A stretch of 64,000 nt of DNA from JAFGDI01 sp963667715 (GCA_963667715.1 OY763926.1:3410001-3474000); one strand, 5' to 3'; positions 8,377 to 18,326 are shown, numbered from the stretch's first letter. Translations and numbers: made by a program. Notes: generated by a model not told the origin, from the letters alone.

Positions 8377-9126
8377 TTACTTTTTATCCAGTTCCATGTT
8401 CCTTATCAGATCTGGCAGCTCAGAAATGTACCTGACCTTGAATACTTCTGGCGAATATCGCTTGTGAAGATTAGTTTCACCCAGCTTTATTACACCCCTG
8501 ATACCAAGCTGAGATGGGCCAAGCACATCCTCTTTCAAGCGGTCACCAACCATAAGCGTTTCACAGCCTTTCACATCGAGGGCTTTAAGAGCCTTTTCAT
8601 AAATGCGAATATCAGGCTTACGGCAAATAGTATCACAGGAATAAATACGAGCGTCAAAAAGCTCGGTAAGACCGAACATATCAAGATGATCTTCCAGTAC
8701 CTTACCAGGTATAAAGGTATTAGATATAATGCCAAGCTTAAGACCAAGCTCTTCTTTGAGACGGATCATGGACTCTTTAATATCAGATTCTACTACCGCA
8801 GCATCACGCAGCGGCTCATACCACTTTGAGGTTAGACGCAGAAGCTGCTTTTCACCAAGTACAACACCTAAACGCCAGGCCTTTCTACGAAGAATGCGCG
8901 GACAGTCAAACTCTTTAAGGGTAAAATGAGAGATGATATAATGAAGGCGAATACTAACGCTATGACTAAACCAGTACCAGATATAAGGACAGGGACTGCG
9001 ACCGCCGTTATAACGACGAAGCAGCTCAAAACTGGCCTTTGCACCATCTTCAAAAACCTTGCCGGAATTAAATCGGCCGTAGTTGAAAATAGTATCGCCA
9101 AGATCAAATAATACAGCTTTAATCAT
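8377..9126 (-). CDS. HAD family protein lacking the usual general acid
   Basis: 249 residues. Motif I reads FDLGDT, so the nucleophile Asp8 is present but the second Asp (position +2) is Gly10. Motif II is ISNT, motif III a Lys in CRKPDIRIYEKAL, and motif IV GDRLKEDVLGPSQLG. Some HAD proteins with Asp-x-Gly loops are slow phosphatases, others are non-catalytic. The cap region (residues 25-100) is helical and aromatic-rich. It is the first gene of a two-HAD unit, 174 bases after aspS on the same strand. Substrate unknown. Confidence 0.8.
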   Translation of the reverse strand: MIKAVLFDLGDTIFNYGRFNSGKVFEDGAKASFELLRRYNGGRSPCPYIWYWFSHSVSIRLHYIISHFTLKEFDCPRILRRKAWRLGVVLGEKQLLRLTSKWYEPLRDAAVVESDIKESMIRLKEELGLKLGIISNTFIPGKVLEDHLDMFGLTELFDARIYSCDTICRKPDIRIYEKALKALDVKGCETLMVGDRLKEDVLGPSQLGIRGVIKLGETNLHKRYSPEVFKVRYISELPDLIRNMELDKK

Positions 9127-9300
9127 TTCAGTTACCAGATTATCAGTAAACAGTTATCAGTATTGGTGTTCGCTTTGCGAAAACTTTTAGTTAAAATCAA
9201 TTAACAGCTAACAATATCTGATCTCCGCATGAAACTATTATTTTAGTCTGCCCGCAGGCCATCAAATACTGTTAACTGCTAACTGTTAAACTGTAAACTG
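9127..9300. repeat. Degenerate CAGTTA/ACTGTTAA repeats between aspS and the HAD gene
   Basis: The spacer consists largely of overlapping imperfect copies of CAGTTAYCAG at one end and ACTGTTAACTGCTAACTG-like units at the other, reaching into the aspS stop codon. The middle, about 9165-9245, is not repetitive. No coding sequence is present. Confidence 0.6.
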
Positions 9301-11091
9301 TTACTGTTTTGGTCCTTTTGTGACTATACCGATATGCAGTTCGTCGAGCTGTTTCTGTTCCACGCCAGACGGAGCGTCAGTCATTAGACACTGGCCCTTC
9401 TGAGTCTTCGGGAACGGAATAACGTCACGAATATTATCGGTACCTGTCAGAAGCATGATCAGGCGGTCAAGGCCCCATGCAATACCGCCGTGCGGAGGAG
9501 CACCGTACTTGAGTGCGTCCAGGAAGAAGCCAAAGCGATCTTTAGCTGTTTCCTCAGAGATACCCAGCAGGTTAAATACCTTAGCCTGAACTTCCGGCTG
9601 ATGGATACGAATAGAACCACCGCCAACTTCGTTACCATTAAGTACAAGGTCATATGCCTGAGAGTTGATATTGCCAGGATCGCTTTCCAATTTTGGCAGA
9701 TCTTCAACTGTCGGAGCTGTAAATGGATGATGCAGGCTGTCCCAGCGTTTTTCGTCTTCATTCCAGGCGAACGCAGGGAAATCAACTACCCACAGGAACT
9801 GATAATCGCCATCTTTGCAAAGGCCAAGATCATTACCAAGCTTGCAACGCAGAGCTGCCAGAGCTTTATTGGTAGTTTCTTCTGTGTCAGCAACCATAAG
9901 AATAAGATCGCCGGCATTGGCAGCAAATCTATCGATAATAGCCTTCTTCTGGTCATCATTGAAGAATTTAGCAATACTGCTATTTAGCTCTGGGCCATTT
10001 CCTTCATCAACTACCTTGAACCAGGCCAGACCCTTGGCACCATAGTTGCCAACATATTCGGTCAGAGTCTTTTCAATATCGCTACGAGAATAGGTCGCCG
10101 CACCAGGAGCACACAGGCCCTTGATCATGCCGCCATTCTTGGCAACAGAAGCAAATACCTTAAACTCGCTTTCAGCACCAATATCAGTAAGTGTCTGAAG
10201 CTTCATATCAAAACGCAGGTCAGGACGGTCAATACCGTAATCGTCCATACACTGCTTGTATGTCATACGACGTAGTGGCAGCTGAATATCTACATCAAGG
10301 ATTTCCTTGAAAACTTTAGCCATACACTGCTCAGAAAGGCCCATTACATCGTCCTGATCTACAAAACTCATCTCCAGGTCGATCTGGGTAAACTCAGCCT
10401 GACGGTCAGCTCGTGGGTCTTCATCACGGAAGCAGCGTGCAATCTGCATATAACGATCCATACCAGCAACCATAAGCACCTGCTTAAATAGCTGAGGAGA
10501 CTGAGGAAGAGCATAGAAGCTCCCTTCAGAGAGACGGCTAGGCACCAGGTAATCGCGTGCACCTTCTGGTGTGCTCTTACCGAGAACCGGGGTCTCGATC
10601 TCAAAGAAACCGTTTTCCTGATGGAACTTACGAACGATATCGGTTACCTTGCTGCGAACTCGCATGATCTCTTTCATACGATCGCGACGAAGGTCAATAT
10701 ATCTGTATGTCAGACGCAGTTCTTCGTTTACTTTGTCAGCATTTTCGATCTCAAAAGGAGGTGTTACAGACTTATTGAATATCTCCATCTCGAAACATTC
10801 AACTTCTATCTCACCAGTATCAAGCTTTGGATTAGTAAGCCCTTCACCACGATTGATAACTGCACCTTTTACACCAATAACCCACTCATCACGAATATGA
10901 CGAGCCTGTTCATGTAATGATGGGCACTTTTCCTGATTAAATACTATCTGGGTAATACCTTCACGGTCACGCAGATCGATAAAAACCAGGCTGCCATGGT
11001 CGCGGTACGACCTCACCCAGCCGTTCAGAACAACTTCTTCACCTACATTCGAAGCGCGAAGCTGACCACAGTTGTGAGTCCTTTTAAGCAT
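9301..11091 (-). CDS. aspS: Aspartate--tRNA ligase, predicted non-discriminating
   Basis: 596 residues, the full length of bacterial AspRS. The layout is an N-terminal OB anticodon-binding fold (1-105), a class II catalytic core with motif 1 around ENGFFEIETPVL, motif 2 RCFRDEDPRADRQAEF and motif 3 GIAWGLDRLIM, and a bacterial GAD insertion (about 280-420). In the anticodon-binding loop it has His32 in RDHGS, the residue type linked to non-discriminating AspRS enzymes, where discriminating E. coli-type enzymes have Leu. It may therefore charge tRNA-Asn as well, requiring GatCAB. AAGAG precedes the ATG. The rest of its operon is not obvious: the two HAD genes follow on the same strand. Confidence 0.97.
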   Translation of the reverse strand: MLKRTHNCGQLRASNVGEEVVLNGWVRSYRDHGSLVFIDLRDREGITQIVFNQEKCPSLHEQARHIRDEWVIGVKGAVINRGEGLTNPKLDTGEIEVECFEMEIFNKSVTPPFEIENADKVNEELRLTYRYIDLRRDRMKEIMRVRSKVTDIVRKFHQENGFFEIETPVLGKSTPEGARDYLVPSRLSEGSFYALPQSPQLFKQVLMVAGMDRYMQIARCFRDEDPRADRQAEFTQIDLEMSFVDQDDVMGLSEQCMAKVFKEILDVDIQLPLRRMTYKQCMDDYGIDRPDLRFDMKLQTLTDIGAESEFKVFASVAKNGGMIKGLCAPGAATYSRSDIEKTLTEYVGNYGAKGLAWFKVVDEGNGPELNSSIAKFFNDDQKKAIIDRFAANAGDLILMVADTEETTNKALAALRCKLGNDLGLCKDGDYQFLWVVDFPAFAWNEDEKRWDSLHHPFTAPTVEDLPKLESDPGNINSQAYDLVLNGNEVGGGSIRIHQPEVQAKVFNLLGISEETAKDRFGFFLDALKYGAPPHGGIAWGLDRLIMLLTGTDNIRDVIPFPKTQKGQCLMTDAPSGVEQKQLDELHIGIVTKGPKQ

Positions 11092-11269
11092 AATACTCTT
11101 GAGTCCTTAATATCATTTATAGTTAATTCAAGGAAATACAACCAGTTACAACATCTCTGGCATGCTCTTTCCTTTACCTGTATACAGAGTCACATATTAT
11201 AACAGTCTTTAGCCAAATGGTCAAATGGATAGTGAACTAGAGTAAACACTTGCAAACATGAGACTTAGA

Positions 11270-11291
11270 GCGTTTTTCAGCAAAAAAACGA
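11270..11291 (-). terminator. Short AT-rich hairpin at the threonine aldolase 3' end
   Basis: CGTTTTT and AAAAAAACG arms around a four-base loop lie immediately after the minus-strand stop. The stem is weak except for its two closing pairs, so this is only a possible terminator. Confidence 0.3.
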
Positions 11292-12314
11292 TCAATTGAG
11301 ACATTGCTCAAATATTCTTATCGCATCAGCAATATCATCTGTATTTACTTCCATACTCGTTACCGCCCTTAGGGCATTTGGGCCGACCGACAACAAAGAT
11401 ACACCCTTCCCGGCAAGCTTACCTGCCAGTACATCAGCTGGGACACCAACTTTAATAACTACGATATTTGTCTGAACCGACGCCAGGTCAATCTCTATAC
11501 CATCAAGATTCGATAGCCCTTCTGCCAACATACGAGCATTGCTATGATCATCTTTCAGGCGAGAGCGATTATTCTCGACTGCATACAATGCACCGGCGGC
11601 TATAATACCAACCTGTCTCATAGCTCCACCAAACTGTTTACGAAACCTTCTGGCACGCTCGATTATATCTTTAGAGCCAACCAAAGCGGAACCAACCGGA
11701 GCACCTAACCCCTTGGAAAAACAGACACTTAATGTATCAAAGTGCTTAGCGTATTCGTATTCACTAACTCCAGAAGCAACGGATGCATTCCAAAGTCTGG
11801 CTCCGTCCATGTGCATCTTTAACCCTTTGGAGGCAGCAAACTCAGACACTTCTTTAACTGCTCCAATCGGCCATATGGCACCACCGCCACGATTATGAGT
11901 GTTTTCCAGTAACACAGCCTTAGTTGGTGAAAAATGCATATTGGCCGGACGCAGAGCTGCTTGAACTGTTTCTGCAGGGAAAATACCATTTTCCCCTCTG
12001 ATCAGGCGACAGCTCGCACCAGATAAGGCCGCCGGAGCACCTGCTTCATAATAGTAGCAGTGCGAGTTCTCTTCCATTATTATCTCGTCACCCGGCTCAG
12101 TCAGGCAACGAACTGCTATCTGATTGGACATTGTCCCTGACGGAACATACATAGCCGCTTCCTTACCCAGAAGCTCAGCAGTATACTCCTCCAGTCTTTT
12201 TACTGTAGGATCATCACCCAACACATCATCACCTACTACAGCATCAGCCATAGCCTGACGCATCTGGGGAGTAGGTTTGGTTATAGTGTCACTTCTCAGA
12301 TCAATAGTTTTCAT
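11292..12314 (-). CDS. ltaE: Low-specificity L-threonine aldolase (beta-eliminating lyase family)
   Basis: 340 residues of fold-type I PLP enzyme. It begins with the family hallmark IDLRSDTITKPT and has VPSGTMSNQ for cofactor phosphate contact. Asp170 in HMDGARLWNA contacts the pyridine nitrogen. The Schiff-base Lys201 lies in CFSKGLGAPVGS. It cleaves L-threonine or L-allo-threonine to glycine and acetaldehyde in the cytosol. The gene lies 19 bases after the DAHP synthase gene on the same strand and is probably co-transcribed, with AAGGA 10 bases before the ATG. Stereospecificity cannot be told from sequence. Confidence 0.93.
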   Translation of the reverse strand: MKTIDLRSDTITKPTPQMRQAMADAVVGDDVLGDDPTVKRLEEYTAELLGKEAAMYVPSGTMSNQIAVRCLTEPGDEIIMEENSHCYYYEAGAPAALSGASCRLIRGENGIFPAETVQAALRPANMHFSPTKAVLLENTHNRGGGAIWPIGAVKEVSEFAASKGLKMHMDGARLWNASVASGVSEYEYAKHFDTLSVCFSKGLGAPVGSALVGSKDIIERARRFRKQFGGAMRQVGIIAAGALYAVENNRSRLKDDHSNARMLAEGLSNLDGIEIDLASVQTNIVVIKVGVPADVLAGKLAGKGVSLLSVGPNALRAVTSMEVNTDDIADAIRIFEQCLN

Positions 12315-12333
12315 ATTAGCTATGTCCTTCCTG

Positions 12334-13353
12334 TTACATCTCTCTGTCTACTGCATGAGCAATTCTGGCAACGGATTTCATAAGGTCATCAAAAGCAGCG
12401 GGGGTAAGCTGCTGACCTGCATCACTGCAAGCGTGTTCAGGGTCAGGGTGTACTTCGATGATAAGACCATCAGCACCACCAGCAACTGCAGCACGTGAAG
12501 CCGGCTCTACCATATACGCATGACCGGTACCATGGCTTGGGTCAATAACGATCGGCAGATGACTAACACGCTGTATCGCCGGGATGATCGAAAGGTTAAG
12601 AGTATTTCTACAGTATTCTTCAAAGGTACGAACGCCGCGTTCACAAAGAATAACGTTAGGATTGCCGGCATTGATAATATATTCAGCAGCCAGCAGGAAT
12701 TCTTCAAGAGTTGCTACCATACCACGTTTGAGCAAGACAGGCTTATTCTGACGACCAGCAGCATTTAGCAGCATGAAATTCTGCATATTACGAGCACCGA
12801 TCTGCAATACATCTGCATATTGGCCGGCCAGCTCACACTGAGTTTCATTCATAACCTCAGTAACTATAGCCAGGCCAGTCTCCTGCCCCGCTTCAGCCAG
12901 ATACTCCAGCCCCTTTTCGGCTAGTCCCTGAAAAGCATATGGACTGGTACGCGGCTTAAATGCACCACCACGCAGACCAATGGCACCAGATGCTTTTATC
13001 GCATGTGCTACGTCCATTACCTGCTGGCGAGATTCTACTGAACAAGGGCCGGCAATAACACCGATAGCACTACCACCTATGGTGCCACCGCCTGGTTTAA
13101 GCTCAATAACAGTTTTTTCCTGCTTAACCTCACGAGACGCAACTTTGAACGGGGCAAGAATTGGAACGATCTTTTCTACACCATCACAGTTTTCGATAGC
13201 ACTCTTATCAGCATTTCGCTTATCACCTACAGCCGCTACAACCGTACGGTCGGTACCTCTGATAATATGAGTGGTCAGCCCCATCTCATTTACCAGGTCA
13301 ACAACATGCTTCAGCTGAACTTCAGTTGATTCAGGAGACATTACAACGATCAT
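12334..13353 (-). CDS. aroF: 3-deoxy-7-phosphoheptulonate synthase (AroA-I beta / Thermotoga type)
   Basis: 339 residues. An N-terminal ferredoxin-like regulatory domain (1-70) precedes a TIM barrel. The barrel has AGPCSVES, GGAFKPRTSPYAFQG for phosphoenolpyruvate binding, LLKRGM, the metal-site IDPSHGTGH, and EVHPDPEHACSDAGQQL near the end. It condenses PEP and erythrose 4-phosphate at the entry to aromatic amino acid synthesis. The extra N-terminal domain is the one that gives tyrosine feedback inhibition in Thermotoga maritima DAHP synthase. AAAGGA precedes the ATG. It heads a two-gene unit with ltaE. A 593-base non-coding region lies upstream. Confidence 0.95.
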   Translation of the reverse strand: MIVVMSPESTEVQLKHVVDLVNEMGLTTHIIRGTDRTVVAAVGDKRNADKSAIENCDGVEKIVPILAPFKVASREVKQEKTVIELKPGGGTIGGSAIGVIAGPCSVESRQQVMDVAHAIKASGAIGLRGGAFKPRTSPYAFQGLAEKGLEYLAEAGQETGLAIVTEVMNETQCELAGQYADVLQIGARNMQNFMLLNAAGRQNKPVLLKRGMVATLEEFLLAAEYIINAGNPNVILCERGVRTFEEYCRNTLNLSIIPAIQRVSHLPIVIDPSHGTGHAYMVEPASRAAVAGGADGLIIEVHPDPEHACSDAGQQLTPAAFDDLMKSVARIAHAVDREM

Positions 13354-13946
13354 TTATATAATTCCTTTACACGGATAAAAAGTCAGAGATTTCATAATTG
13401 TTATACAGAAGTTCCATCAGGACAAAGCTCCTTGGAACCAAACGCATATTAACTAAAATACATAGATTTCTCAACAATAATAATAACCTGCACCAGATAT
13501 GAGTTATCACTGAATCTATAACCACTTACAAGAATGTACTCTCATACAAAAAGCATGAGTGCGTCATCACAGACTTTTATGTATATGAGCAACATTAATA
13601 AAAGACAATTAATAGCACTCTACATATGCATAGACTTCAAAACAGTACAACATAGTACAATGCCGTATAATATGCCAGGCCCGAAGATAATAGCCATCCA
13701 ATAAATGCGATAAGATCAAATTTAACATATAGTTATCATTTTTCATAAAAGAAGAACTGCAATTATGCCGATAATTTGATTGATACATGAAGGAGATAGT
13801 ATTTTAACGTCAAAACTCATGTTTTTATGAAATAATCATAAGCCATACTTGTAAAAAGCTGGTTATTATAATATATTAAATGCTCATTATTTTGCAATAA
13901 TCACTAATATCAAAAACCAATGAAGATATTTTAGAAGGATTTTAGA
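13354..13946. other. Long AT-rich divergent intergenic region
   Basis: 593 bases between divergent aroF and ugd, expected to carry both promoters. No tRNA, riboswitch, T-box specifier or convincing reading frame was recognised. A 41-codon frame starting at 13579 has no ribosome binding site and unremarkable composition. Confidence 0.4.
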
Positions 13947-15257
13947 ATGAAAGTAGCAGTTGTTGGAATAGGTTATGTAGGTCTGGTAGCGGCGGCTTGT
14001 CTGGCTGACGGCGGTAATCATGTTATATGTATTGATAAAGATCAAAACAAGATCGACAATCTACTTAACGGCGTTATCCCGATCTACGAACCGGGCCTGA
14101 CTGAAGTTGTAAAGAAAAATGTTGAAGCTGGCAGACTAGTATTTACAACTGATCTGGAAGAAGGTATTAAAAACTCACTGCTAGTATTTTTGGCAGTTGG
14201 CACACCTTCAGCTGACGATGGCTCTGCCGATATTTCAGCGGTACTTACCGTAGCCGAACAGGTAGCCCAAACCATGGACGGGTATCGTATAATCGTTACC
14301 AAGAGTACCGTACCGGTAGGCACCCACCGCAAGGTATCAGATATCATGGTAAAAAACACTACACAGCCATTTGATTATGTAAGTAATCCTGAGTTCCTTA
14401 AAGAAGGAACAGCGGTTGATGACTTCATGATGCCAGACCGCGTGATCATCGGTACTACCAACCCTGCAGTAATGGAAATAATGAAGCAGCTGTACTCACC
14501 ATTCATGCGTAAAAATTCGCGTATGCTGTTTATGGACCCAGCTTCAGCAGAAATGACAAAGTATGCCGCTAACGCTATGCTGGCAACCAGAATATCATTT
14601 ATGAACGAAATATCACAGCTTTGTGATAAATTCTCAGCTGACGTTGAAATGGTTCGCCAGGGAGTAGGAAGCGATAACCGTATCGGTAACTCGTTCCTGT
14701 TCCCGAGTGTTGGCTATGGCGGAAGCTGTTTCCCGAAAGATGTAAAAGCACTGGTCTATATGGGTAACGAAGTTGGTATGGAAATGACAATTGCCAAAAC
14801 AGTGCAGGATGTAAACTATACCCAACAGGACAAATTTGCCCAAAAGATCATGGACTATTTTGCCGGTAAATCTGGCGAAGTTAACCTGGCTGTATGGGGA
14901 CTGGCATTCAAAGCGAAAACTGATGACGTAAGAGAATCGCCTGCACTAAGATGTATAAGCAGACTACTGGAAAATGGCGGTTTCAAGATAAAAGCATTTG
15001 ACCCGGAAGCTGCCTCGAACGCCTACGCTGAACTGCAAGGCGGTATCGAAATATCAGATGACAGCTACGGCATACTTGATGGTGCTGACGCTCTGGTCAT
15101 ATTCACAGAATGGCAAGAATTCCGTAATCCAGACTTCGAACGTATCGCTAATACATTAAATGCACCAGTTCTCTTTGATGGCCGAAACCTCTACGATCCG
15201 GCATACATTAAGAAGCAAGGAATTGAATATCACTGTATCGGCAGACCAACTGTTTAG
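13947..15257 (+). CDS. ugd: UDP-glucose 6-dehydrogenase
   Basis: 436 residues, the normal length for the UDPGDH/MNDH family. The N-terminal Rossmann domain starts VVGIGYVGLVAAACLADGG. The catalytic Cys261 lies in YGGSCFPKD, and the C-terminal UDP-binding domain has LAVWGLAFKAKTDDVRESPA. It oxidises UDP-glucose to UDP-glucuronate with two NAD+, feeding cell-surface polysaccharide synthesis. AGAAGGA lies eight bases before the ATG. It is monocistronic, with a strong terminator 25 bases after the stop. No glycosyltransferase cluster is adjacent, so the acceptor polymer is unknown. Confidence 0.96.
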   Translation: MKVAVVGIGYVGLVAAACLADGGNHVICIDKDQNKIDNLLNGVIPIYEPGLTEVVKKNVEAGRLVFTTDLEEGIKNSLLVFLAVGTPSADDGSADISAVLTVAEQVAQTMDGYRIIVTKSTVPVGTHRKVSDIMVKNTTQPFDYVSNPEFLKEGTAVDDFMMPDRVIIGTTNPAVMEIMKQLYSPFMRKNSRMLFMDPASAEMTKYAANAMLATRISFMNEISQLCDKFSADVEMVRQGVGSDNRIGNSFLFPSVGYGGSCFPKDVKALVYMGNEVGMEMTIAKTVQDVNYTQQDKFAQKIMDYFAGKSGEVNLAVWGLAFKAKTDDVRESPALRCISRLLENGGFKIKAFDPEAASNAYAELQGGIEISDDSYGILDGADALVIFTEWQEFRNPDFERIANTLNAPVLFDGRNLYDPAYIKKQGIEYHCIGRPTV

Positions 15258-15281
15258 CAGAAAATTCTTAAACAAAAAGAC

Positions 15282-15319
15282 AAGCGAACTGGACACTATA
15301 ATTCAGTTCGCTTTTTTTA
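15282..15319 (+). terminator. Rho-independent terminator of ugd
   Basis: A perfect 9-bp stem AGCGAACTG/CAGTTCGCT (15283-15291 with 15304-15312) is followed by seven T. Confidence 0.9.
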
Positions 15320-15677
15320 TTTCCAAAAGGTACTTTCCTGGAACTTCTATTATTGCAAAGATAATCCCTAGCCAGTATATAACTATCAGGCAACTTTTTT
15401 GCAAAATAACTACGCACTCCCCCACCATACATATTCACAAAAAAACCAATTTAAGTTATTTCATGACCGATTACTGCTATTTACAAAAATAGCTTAACAA
15501 ACGGCCTGTATTGCTGATATAATGCATATTCTTAAAATCCCAAATATTATAAATAATAATATACCTTTATAAATAACCAGACATTAAAGTTAAACATTTA
15601 TCTTAGTATAATGAAATTTTGAACACTTTTTTACACAGTCTGAATATGCTATTCAATTAAATAACAGGTACATCAAA
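15320..15677. other. AT-rich upstream region of the GH106 gene
   Basis: 358 bases with no reading frame or repeat recognised. It must hold the promoter of the rhamnosidase-like gene, but no box can be picked with confidence. Confidence 0.35.
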
Positions 15678-18326
15678 ATGCTAAAGATCATTACACCAAT
15701 AATCATAACGCTACAATTATTCACAGCTGTATATGGTAATGAACTCTGCTGGCCTAAAGCTGACAATACCAGCAAACCCTGGGCTAGATGGTGGTGGATG
15801 GGTAATGCAGTAGATAAAGAAGGTATTGAACACCAACTGAATCAACTGGCAGATGGCGGCATAGGTGGTGTGGAAATATGCCCGATCTACGGGGTAAAAG
15901 GCTATGAAAGTCGCTCTCTAATATATTTATCTCCAAAATGGCTCGAGATGTATACGTTGGCAATAAACACAGCTCGCCAGAAAGGGATGGACCTGGATTT
16001 GACTTGCGGGACAGGCTGGCCTTTTGGCGGAGGGTCTATAGATAAAGACACTGCATCAACCGGCCTTATCATTGAAAAGGTCGATACTACTGCTGGTGAA
16101 TCTATAAGCCGTAAACTTAAAGGCGACATTCAGTATGCAATCGCGATTTCTACAGAAGGTGAAAAAGTTGCACTTAGCGATTGTTATTATGGTAATGGAT
16201 TCAAATGGCAAGCACCATCAAGCGGCAGCTGGACTGTTTATATTGCCGCAGCTAAATGCCCTATGCAGCGAGTAAAGCGAGCTGCTCCCGGCAGCGAAGG
16301 CTACGTTGTTAACCCATATTCTATAAATGCCCTTGACCACTATCTTGCTGATTTTGACAAAGCTTTGGCTAGAGCAGATATTCCAAAACCAAGATGTTTC
16401 TTCCACGACTCTTTTGAATATTATGGAGCTGATTGGAGCGGGGACTTTTTTGACCAGTTCAAAAAACTAAGAGGTTATGATCTTCGCAACTACTTGGAAA
16501 TTCTTGCCGGCGACGGAGACAGGAAACAAGCTGCTGCAATTTGCTATGATTATCGTAAAACAGTATCCGACCTGCACATACAATGGCTAAAACACTGGGA
16601 TAAATGGTGCAATTTGCAAGGAAGCCTATCCAGAAATCAGGCCCATGGTGCACCAGCAAACCTGCTTGACCTATACGGAGCCAGTGACATACCCGAAACT
16701 GAGATATTCCGTAAAGTCGAAGATAAACAAATACCAATGCTAAAGTTTGCGTCTTCTGCCGCTCATCTTAATGGCGGTAAACTAGCTTCCGCTGAAGCAT
16801 TCACCTGGCTAAGTGAACATTTTCAGAGCCCACTGTCAAAACTCAAAGATGCTACTGACTTCCTGCTTATTTCAGGAATAAACCATGTTCTGTTCCACGG
16901 AATACCATACTCTCCGGCAGAAGCTAAATGGCCCGGCTGGCAATTTTACGCCTCGGTAAACTTCTCACCACTTGGCGGACTATGGCACGACCTGCCTGCT
17001 TACAATGCATATGTAAGCAGATGCCAATCGGTTATGCAGGATGGAACTCCTGACGAAGACATATTACTTTATATCCCAATGGCCGATATCTGGCAAAAAG
17101 AGACAGATAAACTATTTATGACTTTTACTGTTCATAATGACTGGATGGCAGAAACAAGCCTGTTCGACACTGCCGAGAAGCTCCTAAAACATGGGCTGGC
17201 ATTTGACTATATTTCAGACGATTATCTGCAAAAGCTAATACCAGACAATGGCAAATACAAGATTAACAATAAAGCTTACTCTGTAATTATTGTCCCGGCA
17301 ACCCACTATATGCCATTAGAAACTTTAGAGCAGCTCAACCAACTTGCAGCTGAAGGCTGCCGAATAGTATTTGAAGGAGAGCTTCCATCAGAGATGCCGG
17401 GGATGATGATTACCGAGCGTGACAAACAGATCTTCAGCTCACTTCTCAGTAAGATATCAACCTGCAACACAATTACAATAAATAGTAAGATTGATACACT
17501 AGATATCATTGCCAGAGAAAAATGCGTGGAATATGGCATCGACTTCAACAGAAGGAAAACAGACTACGGCTACTGCTACTTCCTTGCCAACCGAAGCAAT
17601 GAAGACTTTAGCGGCTGGCTGGAAACCGGACGCTGTGCCAGCAGTTATATTCTAATGGACCCGCTATTTGAAAGTAAAATGGGTATAGCTAAAAGCCGTA
17701 CAATAAAAGATAAAAGTCAGGTATATCTCCAGCTTAAGTCTGGCGGCTCAATTGTCGTAAAGACTCTCAACAAAACAATTTCAGGCCAGCCATGGCACTA
17801 CACCGGTAAACAGATCAATAGTACTGAGCTCACTGGAAGCTGGCAAGTAGATTTCATAAACGGCGGGCCGACCATCCCAGACAGTTTCACGAGTGAACAC
17901 GCTCAACTCTGGACTAACCGAGGTGATACTCACGCAGACAACTTCTCTGGCACAGCCAGCTATAAACTAATATTTAACCTTGATAATATAAATAAGGACA
18001 AATACATACTCAATCTTGGTAAAGTTAATAATTCGGCTCGTATTATTGTTAACGGCAACTATGCTGGAAATATATGGTCAGAACCATTTGTAATAGAAAT
18101 AGGCGAATATCTTATAGCAGGGAAAAACGAATTGGAAGTACAGGTAACCAATCTTGCCGCTAATAGAATAAGGTACATGGATATTAACAAGATCAATTGG
18201 AAATACTTTTACGACATAAACGTTGTTAATATAGATTACAAACCATTTGATGCATCAAACTGGGCAGTACAGGACTCAGGTTTGGATGGCCCAGTAACTC
18301 TTTCTACTTATTCAATCTTCGAATAA
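15678..18326 (+). CDS. Secreted GH106-type glycosidase (probable alpha-L-rhamnosidase)
   Basis: 882 residues. A signal peptide (about 1-20, cleaving near AVYG) is followed by the GH106 N-terminal signature WARWWWMGNAVDKEGIEHQL and GGIGGVEICPIYG. The large catalytic region continues with LTCGTGWPFGGGSID, FHDSFEYYGADW, SRNQAHGAPANLLDLYG and SAEAFTWLSEHF. The last 150 residues form a galactose-binding-like beta sandwich. GH106 enzymes remove alpha-L-rhamnose from plant or algal polysaccharides by inversion. The next gene on the same strand, 93 bases away, encodes a sialate O-acetylesterase-type enzyme, fitting joint glycan trimming. Substrate linkage is not predictable. Upstream SD is weak. Confidence 0.87.
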   Translation: MLKIITPIIITLQLFTAVYGNELCWPKADNTSKPWARWWWMGNAVDKEGIEHQLNQLADGGIGGVEICPIYGVKGYESRSLIYLSPKWLEMYTLAINTARQKGMDLDLTCGTGWPFGGGSIDKDTASTGLIIEKVDTTAGESISRKLKGDIQYAIAISTEGEKVALSDCYYGNGFKWQAPSSGSWTVYIAAAKCPMQRVKRAAPGSEGYVVNPYSINALDHYLADFDKALARADIPKPRCFFHDSFEYYGADWSGDFFDQFKKLRGYDLRNYLEILAGDGDRKQAAAICYDYRKTVSDLHIQWLKHWDKWCNLQGSLSRNQAHGAPANLLDLYGASDIPETEIFRKVEDKQIPMLKFASSAAHLNGGKLASAEAFTWLSEHFQSPLSKLKDATDFLLISGINHVLFHGIPYSPAEAKWPGWQFYASVNFSPLGGLWHDLPAYNAYVSRCQSVMQDGTPDEDILLYIPMADIWQKETDKLFMTFTVHNDWMAETSLFDTAEKLLKHGLAFDYISDDYLQKLIPDNGKYKINNKAYSVIIVPATHYMPLETLEQLNQLAAEGCRIVFEGELPSEMPGMMITERDKQIFSSLLSKISTCNTITINSKIDTLDIIAREKCVEYGIDFNRRKTDYGYCYFLANRSNEDFSGWLETGRCASSYILMDPLFESKMGIAKSRTIKDKSQVYLQLKSGGSIVVKTLNKTISGQPWHYTGKQINSTELTGSWQVDFINGGPTIPDSFTSEHAQLWTNRGDTHADNFSGTASYKLIFNLDNINKDKYILNLGKVNNSARIIVNGNYAGNIWSEPFVIEIGEYLIAGKNELEVQVTNLAANRIRYMDINKINWKYFYDINVVNIDYKPFDASNWAVQDSGLDGPVTLSTYSIFE

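Noticed and set aside
8338..8829. Plus-strand frame of 163 codons opposite the HAD gene
   Set aside because: It is antisense to a gene with clear HAD motifs, so it is a shadow.
9490..9987. Plus-strand frame of 165 codons within aspS
   Set aside because: Antisense to the highly conserved aspS and lacking any recognisable domain.
13579..13704. 41-codon frame in the aroF-ugd spacer
   Set aside because: No ribosome binding site, no conserved features, and such frames are expected by chance in AT-rich DNA.
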